64,000 nt of DNA from DRPN01 sp964599235 (GTDB lineage: Bacteria > Bacteroidota > Bacteroidia > Bacteroidales > VadinHA17), in contig CAZRDX010000052.1 of the NCBI GenBank assembly GCA_964599235.1, forward strand, positions 186,001 through 250,000, given 5' to 3'. Both the position numbers and the translations under genes were made by a program. Shown here piece by piece: positions 45,621 through 55,288 of this stretch (position 1 is the first letter of the stretch; each line of letters opens with the position of its first letter). The notes under the pieces were generated by a model. The model was not told where the DNA came from. It did not search any database and saw nothing but the letters and a program-made list of their open reading frames with translations.

Positions 45621-46895
45621 ATGAATACGAAACAGTGGATACAAACTGTGATCCTGCTGATGGGGGGAGGGATCCCCCTGGCGCTCTACGGTCAGACCGA
45701 GGTGCTGGGCGACCGCATCTATTCTTCCACCATCCACACCGTCGAATTGTACCGCACGGGCTGGCGCATGTCCCGACCCGTCATGAAACAGGGGGAAGAT
45801 GTCACGCTGAGCCTCGACTTCGACGACCTGTCCGACACGCCTGAGAACTATCGTTACACCTTTGTCCATTGTGATGCCCGGTGGCATCCTTCCGATCTCT
45901 TGCCCGAAGATTACCTCGACGGCTTTGCCGATAACGACATCCGTGATTACGAGAGCTCGGTGAATACCACCGTCCCCTACGTCCATTATCATCTGACCTT
46001 CCCCAATGAGGAGGTGCGGTTTCTCCTTTCAGGCAATTATGTGGTGAAGGTCTTTCTCGACGACCCTGCTGATCCGGTGCTGACGGCCCGTTTCATGATC
46101 GTCGCAGGGAAAGTCCAGATCACGGGTGAGGTGGTCCGTCCTTCCGGGCCGCGGCGTGATGAGGACCAGCAGCTGCATTTCACCGTCGACTACGGGGCTT
46201 TACCGTTGCGCTCACCCGCCGACGAGCTCTTCGTCGTAGTACGCCAGAACGGACGGTGGGACAATGCCCTCTTCGGTCCCCGCCCTTCCTCCGCCGGCAA
46301 CGGACGCCTGGTCTTCGGCACCCCCTCCGAGATCATCTTTCCCGGCTGCAATGAGTTCAGGAACCTCGACCTGAAGAGCGTCCGTTACCAGAGCCCCGGC
46401 ATCGCCGGCATCGAGTACCGGCCGCCGTACTACAACGTTTTCCTCCAACCGGCAGAGATAAGGAGTTTCCGCCCCTATATGACCCGCCAGGACCTGAACG
46501 GTCGCTTCTTCATAGAGAACTCACGCGGCAGCACCCCCGACACCGATGCCGATTATTTCAATGTCTTCTTTTTCCTACCCGTCTCCTTTCCTTTCGAGGG
46601 AGAGGTACACATCTTCGGTGCTCTCACCCAGTGGGGTTCTTCTCCGGCCGGCAGGATGCGTTACAACGAACAGGAGCACCGTTACGAGGGCACGATGCTC
46701 CTGAAACAAGGAATGTACAACTACCTTTATGCGGTGAAGGCTCCCGGCAGCCGGCGATACGACCTCACCCGTCTCGAAGGGAGTCATTTCGAGACGGTGA
46801 ACGAATACCAGATCCTGGTCTATTACCGCGAGGCGGGCGAGCGCTACGACCGGCTTGTGGGCGAGGCCACCCTCCTTTCCGGCGCCGTGCACTGA
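45621..46895 (+). CDS. DUF5103-type protein, type IX secretion plug-like
   Basis: The 424-residue protein has a signal peptide ending LYGQ, then beta-sandwich domains rich in Tyr and Phe. It matches the DUF5103/T9SS plug layout: a first domain with TVELYRTGWRMSRPV and FVHCDARWHPSDL, and a C-terminal part with FGALTQWGSS, which resembles a carbohydrate-binding Ig-like fold. In known T9SS, a plug protein closes the SprA translocon when PorV is absent. Codons upstream of 45621 are not signal-like. Not all copies of this family are proven plugs. Confidence 0.8.
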   Translation: MNTKQWIQTVILLMGGGIPLALYGQTEVLGDRIYSSTIHTVELYRTGWRMSRPVMKQGEDVTLSLDFDDLSDTPENYRYTFVHCDARWHPSDLLPEDYLDGFADNDIRDYESSVNTTVPYVHYHLTFPNEEVRFLLSGNYVVKVFLDDPADPVLTARFMIVAGKVQITGEVVRPSGPRRDEDQQLHFTVDYGALPLRSPADELFVVVRQNGRWDNALFGPRPSSAGNGRLVFGTPSEIIFPGCNEFRNLDLKSVRYQSPGIAGIEYRPPYYNVFLQPAEIRSFRPYMTRQDLNGRFFIENSRGSTPDTDADYFNVFFFLPVSFPFEGEVHIFGALTQWGSSPAGRMRYNEQEHRYEGTMLLKQGMYNYLYAVKAPGSRRYDLTRLEGSHFETVNEYQILVYYREAGERYDRLVGEATLLSGAVH

Positions 46896-46899
46896 TACG

Positions 46900-48456
46900 T
46901 CACAGCTCGAAACGTATCCCCTGTGCCAGCGGCAGCTCGGTGCTGTAGTTGATGGTATTGGTCTGCCGGCGCATATAGGCTTTCCAGGCATCCGAACCCG
47001 ACTCGCGGCCGCCGCCCGTATCCTTCTCGCCGCCAAAAGCCCCGCCTATCTCGGCGCCGGAGGTGCCGATGTTGACATTGGCAATGCCGCAGTCGGAACC
47101 GCGTGCCGAGAGGAACTCCTCAGCTTCGCGCAGGTTGAGCGTGAAGATGGCTGACGAGAGCCCTTGCGGCACGGCATTGTGCAGCTCCAGAGCCTCATCG
47201 AACTCTTTGTAGCGGATCAGATACAGCAACGGAGCAAAGGTCTCCTCCTGGACGATGTTGTAATGGTTCTCCGCCTCAGCGATGGCCGGATTGACATAGA
47301 GACCTGACGGATACTGTGGTCCTTCGAGCACTTCGCCGCCGGTGATGATACGGCCGCCCTCCTCCACCACGGCCTTCTGGGCCTGGGTGAAAAGATCGAC
47401 TGCGAAACGGTCGATCAGCGGCCCCACCAGTGTCTTCTCATCCAGAGGGTTGCCGATGCGGTGGGCCACCTGCTCGTAAGCATGCACGAGGCGCTCTTTC
47501 ACCTCGTCGTACACCGACTCCTGGATGATCAGACGCCTCGTGGTGGTGCAGCGCTGGCCCGCCGTTCCCACCGCCCCGAAGACAATGGCCGGGATGGCCA
47601 GATCCAGGTCGGCATGCTTCGAGACGATGATGGCGTTGTTGCCCCCCAGCTCGGCGATGACACGCCCCAGACGCGCCGCTACGATCCTGCTCACATGCTT
47701 GCCCACCGCCGTCGAACCGGTAACCGAGATCAGGGGGATCCGTCTGTCCTGAAGGAAATTGTCACCCATGGCCGAGGATCGTGCCACCACCAGGTTGAAA
47801 ACCCCCTCGGGGACATGGTTGGCTTTCAGCACGCGTGAGATGATGTTCATCGTGGCAATGGCCGTAAGAGGCGTCTTGGAACTGGGCTTCCATACCACCA
47901 CATCCCCCGCCACGGCCGCGATCATGGCATTCCATGCCCACACCGCCACAGGGAAATTGAACGAGGTGATCAGTCCCACGATACCCAGGGGATGGTACTG
48001 CTCGAACATCCTGTGTTTCGGCCGCTCCGACTGCATCGTGAAACCATAGAGCTGACGCGACTGCCCCACGGCAAAATCACAGATGTCGATCATCTCCTGC
48101 ACCTCGCCCAGACCCTCCTGATAGATCTTACCCATCTCGAGGGTTACCAGCTTACCCAGATCCTCCTTATATTCTCGCAGTGCCAGTCCGATCTGGCGTA
48201 CCACCTCACCGCGCTTGGGTGCAGGCACCATGCGCCATTCCAGGAAAGCTTCCTGCGCACGTTTGATCACCTTCTCATAATCCTCGCGCGTGGCATTCTT
48301 CACCCGCGCGATCACACTACTATCGATGGGCGTTTCCGAGACCGTCTCCGGCCCCTCGGTGTCCCACCATTCGGTACCCGTGGAAACTCCCGGGTTCAGA
48401 TCCCTGATCCCCAGCCTCTCCAGGGTCTCCGCTATTCCATAATCTTTCAGTTTCAT
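46900..48456 (-). CDS. Aldehyde dehydrogenase, ALDH7 (antiquitin)-like
   Basis: The 518-residue protein has the ALDH fold with the catalytic Cys in FGAVGTAGQRCTTTRRL, a wording close to the ALDH7/alpha-aminoadipic semialdehyde dehydrogenase group, and the general base Glu in ELGGNNAIIV. It oxidises an aldehyde to the acid using NAD+; the lysine-degradation product aminoadipate semialdehyde is the family substrate, not proven here. It is divergent from pruA. The start at 48456 (MKLKDYGIAETLERLG) is chosen over a longer frame. Confidence 0.9.
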   Translation of the reverse strand: MKLKDYGIAETLERLGIRDLNPGVSTGTEWWDTEGPETVSETPIDSSVIARVKNATREDYEKVIKRAQEAFLEWRMVPAPKRGEVVRQIGLALREYKEDLGKLVTLEMGKIYQEGLGEVQEMIDICDFAVGQSRQLYGFTMQSERPKHRMFEQYHPLGIVGLITSFNFPVAVWAWNAMIAAVAGDVVVWKPSSKTPLTAIATMNIISRVLKANHVPEGVFNLVVARSSAMGDNFLQDRRIPLISVTGSTAVGKHVSRIVAARLGRVIAELGGNNAIIVSKHADLDLAIPAIVFGAVGTAGQRCTTTRRLIIQESVYDEVKERLVHAYEQVAHRIGNPLDEKTLVGPLIDRFAVDLFTQAQKAVVEEGGRIITGGEVLEGPQYPSGLYVNPAIAEAENHYNIVQEETFAPLLYLIRYKEFDEALELHNAVPQGLSSAIFTLNLREAEEFLSARGSDCGIANVNIGTSGAEIGGAFGGEKDTGGGRESGSDAWKAYMRRQTNTINYSTELPLAQGIRFEL

Positions 48457-48556
48457 TGTCCAATGTGCTTTTTGGTTTGCAGAAATTTTCCCTAAAAATA
48501 CCACCTTCTGACGAGAACGATGATGTTTTTCATTATTTTTTCGAATATTTATACAT

Positions 48557-48564
48557 TATTTTTG
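48557..48564 (+). promoter_or_regulatory. Putative -7 promoter element of pruA
   Basis: TATTTTTG matches TAnnTTTG and ends 33 bases before the pruA ATG. An AGGAG purine run stands just before the start codon. Confidence 0.45.
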
Positions 48565-48597
48565 TAGCTTTAGAAAGAACCCTAAAACCAGGAGATC

Positions 48598-50223
48598 ATG
48601 CCAAAAGGAATTTACTCCGTACCGATGCCGAAGAACGAGCCGGTACTCAGCTATGCACCGGGGACGCCTGAACGTCAAGCCATTGAAGAGGCTATCCGGG
48701 AGGTTTACAGCCGGGAGGTGGAGATCCCGATGATCATTGGAGGCAAGGAGGTCCGTACCGACAAGCGCGTGCCCATCGTGGCGCCGCACGATACCTCCAA
48801 GGTGCTGGGCTATTATTACCAGGGAGGCGAGAAGGAGGTACGGATGGCCATCGAGGCTGCGCTGAAAGCCAAGAAAGCGTGGGAATCGATGAGCTGGGAA
48901 CAACGGGCCTCTATCTTTCTGAGGATGGGTGACCTGGTGGCAGGGCCCTACCGTTACCGTCTCAATGCCGCCACCATGATCGGCCAGTCGAAGAACGTCT
49001 ACCAGGCCGAGATCGATTCGGCCTGCGAGCTGGCCGATTTCTACCGTTTTAACACCCATTACATGACGGAGATCTACGCCCATCAGCCCTCTTCGGCGCC
49101 CAATACGTGGAACCGCATGGAGTATCGTCCTCTGGAAGGATTTGTCTTTGCTCTCACCCCTTTCAATTTCACTTCCATTGCTGGCAACCTGCCCACCGCG
49201 CCGGCACTGATGGGCAACGTGGCCGTATGGAAACCCTCCAAGACGGCCATCTATTCAGCCCATGTGCTCATGGAGCTTTACCGCGAGGCAGGTGTCCCCG
49301 ACGGGGTCATCAACATGGTCTTTGCCTCCGGCCCTGTGGCGGCACGTGTCGTCCTCACCCATCCCGACTTCGCCGGCTTCCACTTCACCGGCTCCACGGC
49401 CGTCTTCCAGAGCATCTGGAAGATGATCGGCGACAACATCAAGACCTACAAAAGTTATCCCCGCATCGTGGGCGAGACGGGCGGCAAGGACTACATCATG
49501 GTCCATCCCTCGGCCAACCGCAAAGCCCTTATCACGGCCATCGTCCGGGGAGCCTTCGAATACCAGGGACAAAAATGTTCGGCCGCCTCGCGTGCCTACA
49601 TCCCCCAAAGCATCTGGAAGGAGATCCGCGACGAACTCGTCGAAACGGTCCGCGGCCTGAAGATGGGCCCGCCCGAGGATTTCACCAACTTCATCAACGC
49701 CGTCATCGACGAACCCTCGTTCGACAAGATCACCGGTTATATCGAGCAGGCCAAACAGGACCAGGAGACCGAGATCGTAGTGGGCGGCGGTTATGACAAA
49801 TCGGTGGGCTACTTCATCGAACCCACCATCATCCGCACCGACGACCCGCATTACGTCACCATGGAAGAGGAGCTTTTCGGGCCGGTGTTGACCGTCTACA
49901 TCTACGACGATGACAAGTTCGACGAAACACTCGACCTGCTGGACAACACCAGCATCTACGGTCTGACGGGAGCCATCTTCGCCCAAGACCGTTATGCCAT
50001 CGAAAAGGCCACAGCCCGTCTGACCCATACGGCCGGCAACTTCTACATCAACGACAAGCCTACCGGTGCGGTGGTGGGTCAGCAGCCTTTCGGCGGAGCC
50101 CGCGGCTCCGGAACCAACGACAAAGCCGGATCGGTGCTCAACCTCATCCGGTGGGTCTCCCCCCGCTCCATCAAAGAAAACTTCGTCCCCCCGGAAGACT
50201 ACCGCTATCCCTTCATGGGATGA
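48598..50223 (+). CDS. pruA: L-glutamate gamma-semialdehyde (P5C) dehydrogenase
   Basis: The 541-residue protein is an ALDH of the P5CDH group: catalytic Cys in YQGQKCSAASRAY, base Glu in IVGETGGKDYI, and C-terminal PFGGARGSGTNDKAGSVLNLIRWVSPR, which is specific to this group. It oxidises glutamate semialdehyde (from proline) to glutamate with NAD+. The partner proline dehydrogenase is encoded at 56060, about 6 kb away, rather than fused as in PutA. A strong terminator follows. Confidence 0.95.
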   Translation: MPKGIYSVPMPKNEPVLSYAPGTPERQAIEEAIREVYSREVEIPMIIGGKEVRTDKRVPIVAPHDTSKVLGYYYQGGEKEVRMAIEAALKAKKAWESMSWEQRASIFLRMGDLVAGPYRYRLNAATMIGQSKNVYQAEIDSACELADFYRFNTHYMTEIYAHQPSSAPNTWNRMEYRPLEGFVFALTPFNFTSIAGNLPTAPALMGNVAVWKPSKTAIYSAHVLMELYREAGVPDGVINMVFASGPVAARVVLTHPDFAGFHFTGSTAVFQSIWKMIGDNIKTYKSYPRIVGETGGKDYIMVHPSANRKALITAIVRGAFEYQGQKCSAASRAYIPQSIWKEIRDELVETVRGLKMGPPEDFTNFINAVIDEPSFDKITGYIEQAKQDQETEIVVGGGYDKSVGYFIEPTIIRTDDPHYVTMEEELFGPVLTVYIYDDDKFDETLDLLDNTSIYGLTGAIFAQDRYAIEKATARLTHTAGNFYINDKPTGAVVGQQPFGGARGSGTNDKAGSVLNLIRWVSPRSIKENFVPPEDYRYPFMG

Positions 50224-50242
50224 AACTAACCCTCCTGTCCAG

Positions 50243-50277
50243 AAACGGCACCCTTCACACGAGGTGCCGTTTTTTTT
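50243..50277 (+). terminator. Rho-independent terminator of pruA
   Basis: A 10-bp perfect stem, AAACGGCACC/GGTGCCGTTT with a 10-base loop, is followed by a run of T. It ends pruA transcription before the FtsB-like gene. Confidence 0.9.
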
Positions 50278-50279
50278 CG

Positions 50280-50287
50280 TACTTTTG
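50280..50287 (+). promoter_or_regulatory. Putative -7 promoter element of the ftsB-like gene
   Basis: TACTTTTG matches TAnnTTTG and lies immediately after the pruA terminator, 16 bases before the ATG at 50304. Confidence 0.45.
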
Positions 50288-50303
50288 TAAGGGGAAGAAC
50301 ACC

Positions 50304-50609
50304 ATGGATCTCAGATTCTACAACCGGTTACCTGCATGGATGAGGAACAGGTACGTCATCATCCTTTTCTTTTTCGTGGTATGGCTCCTTTTCTTTGACA
50401 GTAACAACCTGCTCATCCAGCGACGTCAGATGCGTGAGCTGCGACAGTTGCAACGCGACAAGGTCTACTATCAGCAAAAGATCGCCGAGGACAAACGCAA
50501 ACTGAAAGAGCTGGAAAGCGACAGCAAAAGTCTGGAAAAGTTCGCCCGTGAACAATACCTGATGAAACGGGACAACGAAGAGATCTTCATCATCACCGGC
50601 GAGGAGTAG
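50304..50609 (+). CDS. FtsB/DivIC-family septum formation initiator
   Basis: The 101-residue protein has a short cytoplasmic N-terminus, one membrane span (about 17-33), and a coiled coil (about 35-80) ending in FAREQYLMKRDNEEIFII. This is the FtsB/DivIC architecture, a bitopic divisome protein that works with FtsL/DivIB-type partners. The ATG at 50304 starts exactly before the membrane segment; upstream in-frame codons read through the terminator. It stands alone, with the glycosyltransferase gene converging from the right. Confidence 0.88.
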   Translation: MDLRFYNRLPAWMRNRYVIILFFFVVWLLFFDSNNLLIQRRQMRELRQLQRDKVYYQQKIAEDKRKLKELESDSKSLEKFAREQYLMKRDNEEIFIITGEE

Positions 50610-50610
50610 T

Positions 50611-51885
50611 TCAGCACAAGGCTTCTTCCTTGTCCATCTTACGGTAGACTTCCAGCAGGGGGATCACCTCCTCCGGCACTTCATCCACACCTCTGGCGGC
50701 GAGCAGCCGGGCAGCTTCCCGTGTCACGGGCGACCGTTCTTTTCCCTCCTCATGTTCCCTGTTAAGGTATCTGATCACATGCAGCACGTTGAACCACCGG
50801 AAGAAGCGTTTTTTGAAAGATTCTTCGCCTGCCACGTTGTTGCGTATCTCACGGATCCTTGACAGGAACACTTCGCGCGGGAGGGTCTGTTGCAGCGGCA
50901 GGGGCAGGGAGTCATAGAGGCGGGCGGCCGTCTCCTGCGCCCGGTAGAGTGCCGGGAGCGCCTCAAAGAGTAGTCGCAGGGGCCGGAAAGCCTCCCATCG
51001 GTAGGTGAACATCTCTTCACCGCTGCCGGCCAGGCGGGCTATCACGGGACCCGTCCCGAAAGGCACCCGGCGCGCCGGCCGCGGCGACGGGTAAACCGTC
51101 GTGCCCGCCAGGCTGCGGTATCGCCCTGCCTGCACCACCTTCTGGATGAAATAGAAATCCTCCCCTCCCTGCCGGCGGTTCATGCCACCCAGGCGCAGGT
51201 AGGCGGCCGCCCGCACAGCAAAGGCACTGCCCACCGTATGCACCGCATGGGGGTGACCGCACCACCGCAACGCCTGCACAAAATAACGAAGATGGAGCTC
51301 GTACTGCGCCACCGCCCGGTACACCTCAATGGGGAAATCGCTCCCCTCCAGCGGATGCTCGAAATGGAGCGAAACGCCATCCAGCCGGGGATGCGCCAGG
51401 AAGCATCTCTCCAGCGCCGTGAAATAGCCGGGAGCAACCAGCGTGTCGGCGTCGAGCGAGACGATCAGACCATCATCACGCTGTGCCAGCCGGCGTGCCG
51501 CCTCGTCCATGCCCGTCTTTCTGGCGCGGCCCACCCCTGCCTCACGCGGAGCAAAAGGCTCAAGCAGCAAAGGATGCACCCGCAGCCACGGCCGCTCCCA
51601 ACGCCGGCGATGCTGCAAAAGATGGTCATACAGCTGTCTGTTCCGTTCATGCCATACGGCCGGAGCGTCCTGCGAAGCATTGATCACCACCAGCACCTCT
51701 ACATCACGCATCGGACGCTCCGCCGAGGCCAGGGATTCCAGCACCGAGGCAACCAAAGGAGGTTCTTCCCCCATGGCTGGGATCACCACCACCTGAAAAA
51801 GCGAAGAAGAAGGCAGCTCCTCCAGGAGCGGAGGAGCTGCATCATGACGTTGACTGTATCCCTCGAAAAGACGGGAAAGGTTCAT
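50611..51885 (-). CDS. Family 2-like glycosyltransferase
   Basis: The 424-residue soluble protein has the GT-A opening FQVVVIPAMGE and the nucleotide-sugar/metal motif SLDADTLVAPGYF. A downstream GGEDFYFIQKVVQAG motif (ED) is typical of the GT2 acceptor site. The C-terminal 120 residues are helical and charged, with no membrane span. Donor and acceptor are unknown. Its start overlaps the stop of the Skp-like gene (ATGA). Confidence 0.8.
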   Translation of the reverse strand: MNLSRLFEGYSQRHDAAPPLLEELPSSSLFQVVVIPAMGEEPPLVASVLESLASAERPMRDVEVLVVINASQDAPAVWHERNRQLYDHLLQHRRRWERPWLRVHPLLLEPFAPREAGVGRARKTGMDEAARRLAQRDDGLIVSLDADTLVAPGYFTALERCFLAHPRLDGVSLHFEHPLEGSDFPIEVYRAVAQYELHLRYFVQALRWCGHPHAVHTVGSAFAVRAAAYLRLGGMNRRQGGEDFYFIQKVVQAGRYRSLAGTTVYPSPRPARRVPFGTGPVIARLAGSGEEMFTYRWEAFRPLRLLFEALPALYRAQETAARLYDSLPLPLQQTLPREVFLSRIREIRNNVAGEESFKKRFFRWFNVLHVIRYLNREHEEGKERSPVTREAARLLAARGVDEVPEEVIPLLEVYRKMDKEEALC

Positions 51886-52511
51886 TGAGCCTTGAGGAGC
51901 GAATCACGGACGCTCTTGTAGCGTTCGTTGAGGCCCGCCAGCACCTCCTGCGTGACATCCAGCCGTTTCTCACCATAGAGGACCACTCCCCCCACGGTGG
52001 TGCCCAGCACATACTGGTAATTGTGCTCGCGACAAAAATCGTTCAGGTAGTCGATGATGCTGTACATCACCTTGCGGGTGCTCACCTGCTGCTCTTCCAT
52101 CAGACTGTTGGCCAGCTCATTTCGCATATTGAGGAGTTGCTGTTGTTCCTGTTCCAGTTCCTTCTGGATCTTTTGTGCTTCCGAACGGGTCACCAGCCCG
52201 CGCTGCAGGTTGTTCTGGAACTCGTTCACCTTGTTCTGCCATTTCTGACCGCGGGCGTTGAGCTTGCTCTCAGAATCCTGCTGCTTCTTCTGCAGCCGTG
52301 CCTGAAGGTCGACCGACATGTCGTAGTTGGCCATAATCGTGTCGATGTTCACGTACACAATGTTCAGCCCGGCACCACCCCTATGCAGTGTATCGGAACC
52401 TCCAGGGGCAGCAGCCGGCGATGCCGTCCCCCGACCTGTGAAGTACAGTACGTAAAGCACTACCACGGCCACAGACAGGATCACGTTCAGGATCAGCGCA
52501 CTCTTTTTCAT
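51882..52511 (-). CDS. OmpH/Skp-like periplasmic chaperone
   Basis: The 209-residue protein has one N-terminal hydrophobic segment (residues 3-25; signal or anchor). It then has VYVNIDTIMANYDMSVDLQ and a long Gln/Glu/Lys coiled coil (about 70-150), followed by the conserved end YQYVLGTTVGGVVLYGEKRLDVTQEVLAGLNERY. This matches OmpH/Skp proteins, which hold unfolded outer-membrane proteins. It is probably inner-membrane-anchored. The start at 52511 is preferred to an upstream frame start that would bury the hydrophobic segment. Confidence 0.85.
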   Translation of the reverse strand: MKKSALILNVILSVAVVVLYVLYFTGRGTASPAAAPGGSDTLHRGGAGLNIVYVNIDTIMANYDMSVDLQARLQKKQQDSESKLNARGQKWQNKVNEFQNNLQRGLVTRSEAQKIQKELEQEQQQLLNMRNELANSLMEEQQVSTRKVMYSIIDYLNDFCREHNYQYVLGTTVGGVVLYGEKRLDVTQEVLAGLNERYKSVRDSLLKAQ

Positions 52512-52602
52512 CTTCTCAGGAGGTTTTTGTTCGCCCGCAAAGATAGAGGTTTTCACCTATCATCCCAGAGATGCGGGAATTTTTTTCAGCAACGGAACAG
52601 GA

Positions 52603-53592
52603 TCAAAACTCCGGACAAGGGATGGCATGGATCTTCCTTCGCTTGTACTGGGTGGTCTTGAACTCGTACATGAAAGAGATCTCATGTGCTCCGCCTGTGT
52701 CCATCAGCAGACGCGAAACAGTGAAGTCATAGCTGTAACCTACCTGCAGTTGTTTGGTCTTGTATCCCACCAGGACGATCATAGCATCTCGACTGTTGTA
52801 ACCTTTCCCCATGGGAATGGGGATACCACGGTACCAAAAACCGAACATCAGCGGCGCCTTGTACCAGTAAAGTCCCATGTCCAGCTGCTTGAAACGACCC
52901 TGTGTCTTGAAGAGGAAAGCCAGCGAAAGACTCTCTTCGATGGGTTTCAGCAGACGTCCTTTCCTTATGATCTGCGCCCCTCCAAACACCGACACCTTGA
53001 TGGGGATCTTGGTCTCATCCCCGTAAAGGGAAGCTTTGGGACGGAAGAGATGATCGACCGACGTCCCCAGCCACAAACGCTCCGTGTAGGCCAGTACAGA
53101 GGTTTCCGCATCGATGTCGCCGATGTTGTCGAAAGGAGGTTGCTCGGTGGGCGGGGTATTCCCGCCAGGAGAGAGTTGGTCGTTGAAGATCAGACGATAA
53201 AAATCCAGCGCCAGCTGGGCGTACTTCACCTGAATACCCGGACGTACGTAAATGTAATCGTTCACCTGGATGTTGTAGGAATAAAGAAGTCCCATGTTCA
53301 GCGTGCTCAGATGTCCCGAACCCGCCACATCATACAACGCCAGGAAACCGATCCCCGAATTGAAATTGTGAAAATAACGATCGTAGGAAAAACTGTACGT
53401 GGTGAAAACCCCAGGCAGGGCCGGCCACTGGTTGCGATAGTTCATCGTGATCCGGTTCTCCTCCGTGGCTCCAGTGAAAGCCGACGCCAAATACAGCGGT
53501 GCAGCATAGAACTGCGAGAACTGGGCATCCTGGGCTCCTACCGGGTGCATGATCTTGAGGACGAACAAAAGTATGACCAGGTATCTTTTCAC
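52603..53592 (-). CDS. PorP/SprF-family type IX secretion membrane protein
   Basis: The protein is about 329 residues with a signal peptide ending PVGAQ, followed by DAQFSQFYAAPLYLASAFTGA and NYRNQWPALPG, the PorP/SprF hallmark, and an outer-membrane barrel. PorP/SprF proteins assist export of gliding adhesins or CHU_C proteins by T9SS. The only ATG lies inside the signal peptide, so I chose the GTG at 53592 (VKRYLVILLFVLK); a TTG at 53646 is also in frame. The CHU_C-like gene is upstream on the same strand. Confidence 0.9.
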   Translation of the reverse strand: MKRYLVILLFVLKIMHPVGAQDAQFSQFYAAPLYLASAFTGATEENRITMNYRNQWPALPGVFTTYSFSYDRYFHNFNSGIGFLALYDVAGSGHLSTLNMGLLYSYNIQVNDYIYVRPGIQVKYAQLALDFYRLIFNDQLSPGGNTPPTEQPPFDNIGDIDAETSVLAYTERLWLGTSVDHLFRPKASLYGDETKIPIKVSVFGGAQIIRKGRLLKPIEESLSLAFLFKTQGRFKQLDMGLYWYKAPLMFGFWYRGIPIPMGKGYNSRDAMIVLVGYKTKQLQVGYSYDFTVSRLLMDTGGAHEISFMYEFKTTQYKRRKIHAIPCPEF

Positions 53593-53822
53593 CAGGACCT
53601 TGATTATCAATTCATTAACAAAAACCCACACCCCTCCCTCTCGCAATGTTCCAAATACGAATATAGAAATAAAAGTTTACTTTTTGTACGAGAAGCGGGA
53701 AACAGAAGTTTCATGCCTCTTCTTTGTCCGTTCTCTAAAACGAAGAAGAACTACACAGAGAAGGCCTATTTGTTGACGAACGCACTTTTTTTGGGGATAA
53801 AAGACCGAAAACCTTCAAACTG

Positions 53823-53881
53823 AAAAAAAACGTCCTGTCCGACGGAAAAGTTCGATGCATGAAGATCTTTCCGTCTTTTTT
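53823..53881. terminator. Possible terminator after the CHU_C-like gene
   Basis: An 8-bp stem, GACGGAAA/TTTCCGTC with a 19-base loop, is flanked by an A8 run on the left and a T6 run on the right. On the minus strand it could end the sigma/CHU_C operon before PorP. Confidence 0.4.
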
Positions 53882-53890
53882 CTCTCCTGG

Positions 53891-55288
53891 TCAGTTGTAC
53901 CGGCCTTGTTTTTTCCTGATGAGCGTTACGTTCCCGAAACGCACATAAGGCTTCCCGTTGGTGAATGTCCCGGTAGCTTTCCAGATGTACACGCCCGGTG
54001 CAGCCATCTGATCCAGGATGTAACCATCCCAACCTTTATGGAGGTCACGGCTCTCGAACACCAGTTCACCCATCCTGTTGAACACCTGGAGATGATAAGT
54101 AGCCACCCCTTTCCATACCGGATGGAAAACATCATTGGCCAACGCCCCTTCGGTATAGTACCCGCCCGTAGGCCCGTTGGGATTGGCGATGAATGCATTG
54201 GGGAAACGGATATAAAAATCCTCCCGCTGGAACAGCCCTTTCCTGACCAGCGTATCGGCACAGCCCTGTTCCGACCAAACCACGAGCATCACGTCGAAAG
54301 GACCATCCTCGGTAAAATGATGGATCGGCTCCTCCTCGAGCGATGTATGTCCGTCGCCGAACGACCAGAAAGAACGTACGGCACGGAGAGAGGTATTGAA
54401 GAAGGTGACCGGTTCGTTCGATTCGGTCAGTTCCTGTGGTGACCAGTCGAAGGAGGCTCTGGGGGGCTCGTAGACCACGACCGTATCGCTGGCATGAGCC
54501 ACCCGGCCGTCGCGGGCGCGTACGGTGAGCTTCACCACATAAGTACCCGGTTCACGGAACCGCAGCACAGGTTCACGCGCATCTCCTTCGTACCCTCGCG
54601 GTTCAACCTTCCATCTCCGGCTTTCGGCATGTTCGGAATGATCGGTCACATGCACCTCAAGAGGCGGACAACCCCGCCTGGGAGAAAGTGTAAAACGGGC
54701 TACCGGCATCTCATCCCCAGCCTCGCTGCCTCTCCCGGAAGCATGCGGTTCCCGGCCGACCCCCATCGCGGCCATATCCCGTACCTCGACATCTTCGGCT
54801 GGCTGCTTCTCTTCGGCCACCTGACCTTGTCTCTCGTCCCGAAGAAGCCGGGGGTCGTCGGATAGGGCTTCCTCTTCTTTTTTCTCCTGCACCTTCACGT
54901 TCGGAGACCGTTCATTCATCCCTTTTTTAGAGGGAAGAAGCTTGCCTTTCTCCTCGGCAGAGAAATTTTTTCCCTGCTTCTGTTCCCCGGAGACGCTGGT
55001 ATCGGCTGCCACGTTTTTCTTAGGAGGAGCGGGCCGGACCTCCTCTTTCGCCGGCAGCACAAGGTCCTGTTCCTTCTTATCACCGCCGTATAGCAGCCAC
55101 GTTCCTCCCGCCACCACAGCCATCAGTGCGGAGAGATACCATATGTTGAAACGTCGCGGCGAAAAGCGCAGGAAGTTCTGCCAACGCAGTTGCCTCATCA
55201 CACGCTGCCACACTCCCGCCGAGGGTTTGAGACGATAACCCTCAAAACGCTCGCGGAAAAGCTTTTCTATATCGTCGTTCCTCCTCAT
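53891..55288 (-). CDS. Membrane-anchored PKD/CHU_C-type surface protein with anti-sigma-like N-terminus
   Basis: The 465-residue protein begins with about 45 cytoplasmic residues (IEKLFRERFEGYRLKPSAGVW), then a single span (about 49-66), a Lys/Glu-rich linker (70-185), two PKD-like beta-sandwich domains (about 190-280 and 285-365), and a C-terminal region (IRFPNAFIANPNGP to VTLIRKK) of the gliding motility-associated CHU_C type. It overlaps the ECF sigma gene by 4 bases. The N-terminus resembles that at 24752. A CHU_C end normally directs T9SS export, yet this protein keeps an internal anchor, which is odd. A sigma-regulating role is inferred. Confidence 0.75.
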   Translation of the reverse strand: MRRNDDIEKLFRERFEGYRLKPSAGVWQRVMRQLRWQNFLRFSPRRFNIWYLSALMAVVAGGTWLLYGGDKKEQDLVLPAKEEVRPAPPKKNVAADTSVSGEQKQGKNFSAEEKGKLLPSKKGMNERSPNVKVQEKKEEEALSDDPRLLRDERQGQVAEEKQPAEDVEVRDMAAMGVGREPHASGRGSEAGDEMPVARFTLSPRRGCPPLEVHVTDHSEHAESRRWKVEPRGYEGDAREPVLRFREPGTYVVKLTVRARDGRVAHASDTVVVYEPPRASFDWSPQELTESNEPVTFFNTSLRAVRSFWSFGDGHTSLEEEPIHHFTEDGPFDVMLVVWSEQGCADTLVRKGLFQREDFYIRFPNAFIANPNGPTGGYYTEGALANDVFHPVWKGVATYHLQVFNRMGELVFESRDLHKGWDGYILDQMAAPGVYIWKATGTFTNGKPYVRFGNVTLIRKKQGRYN

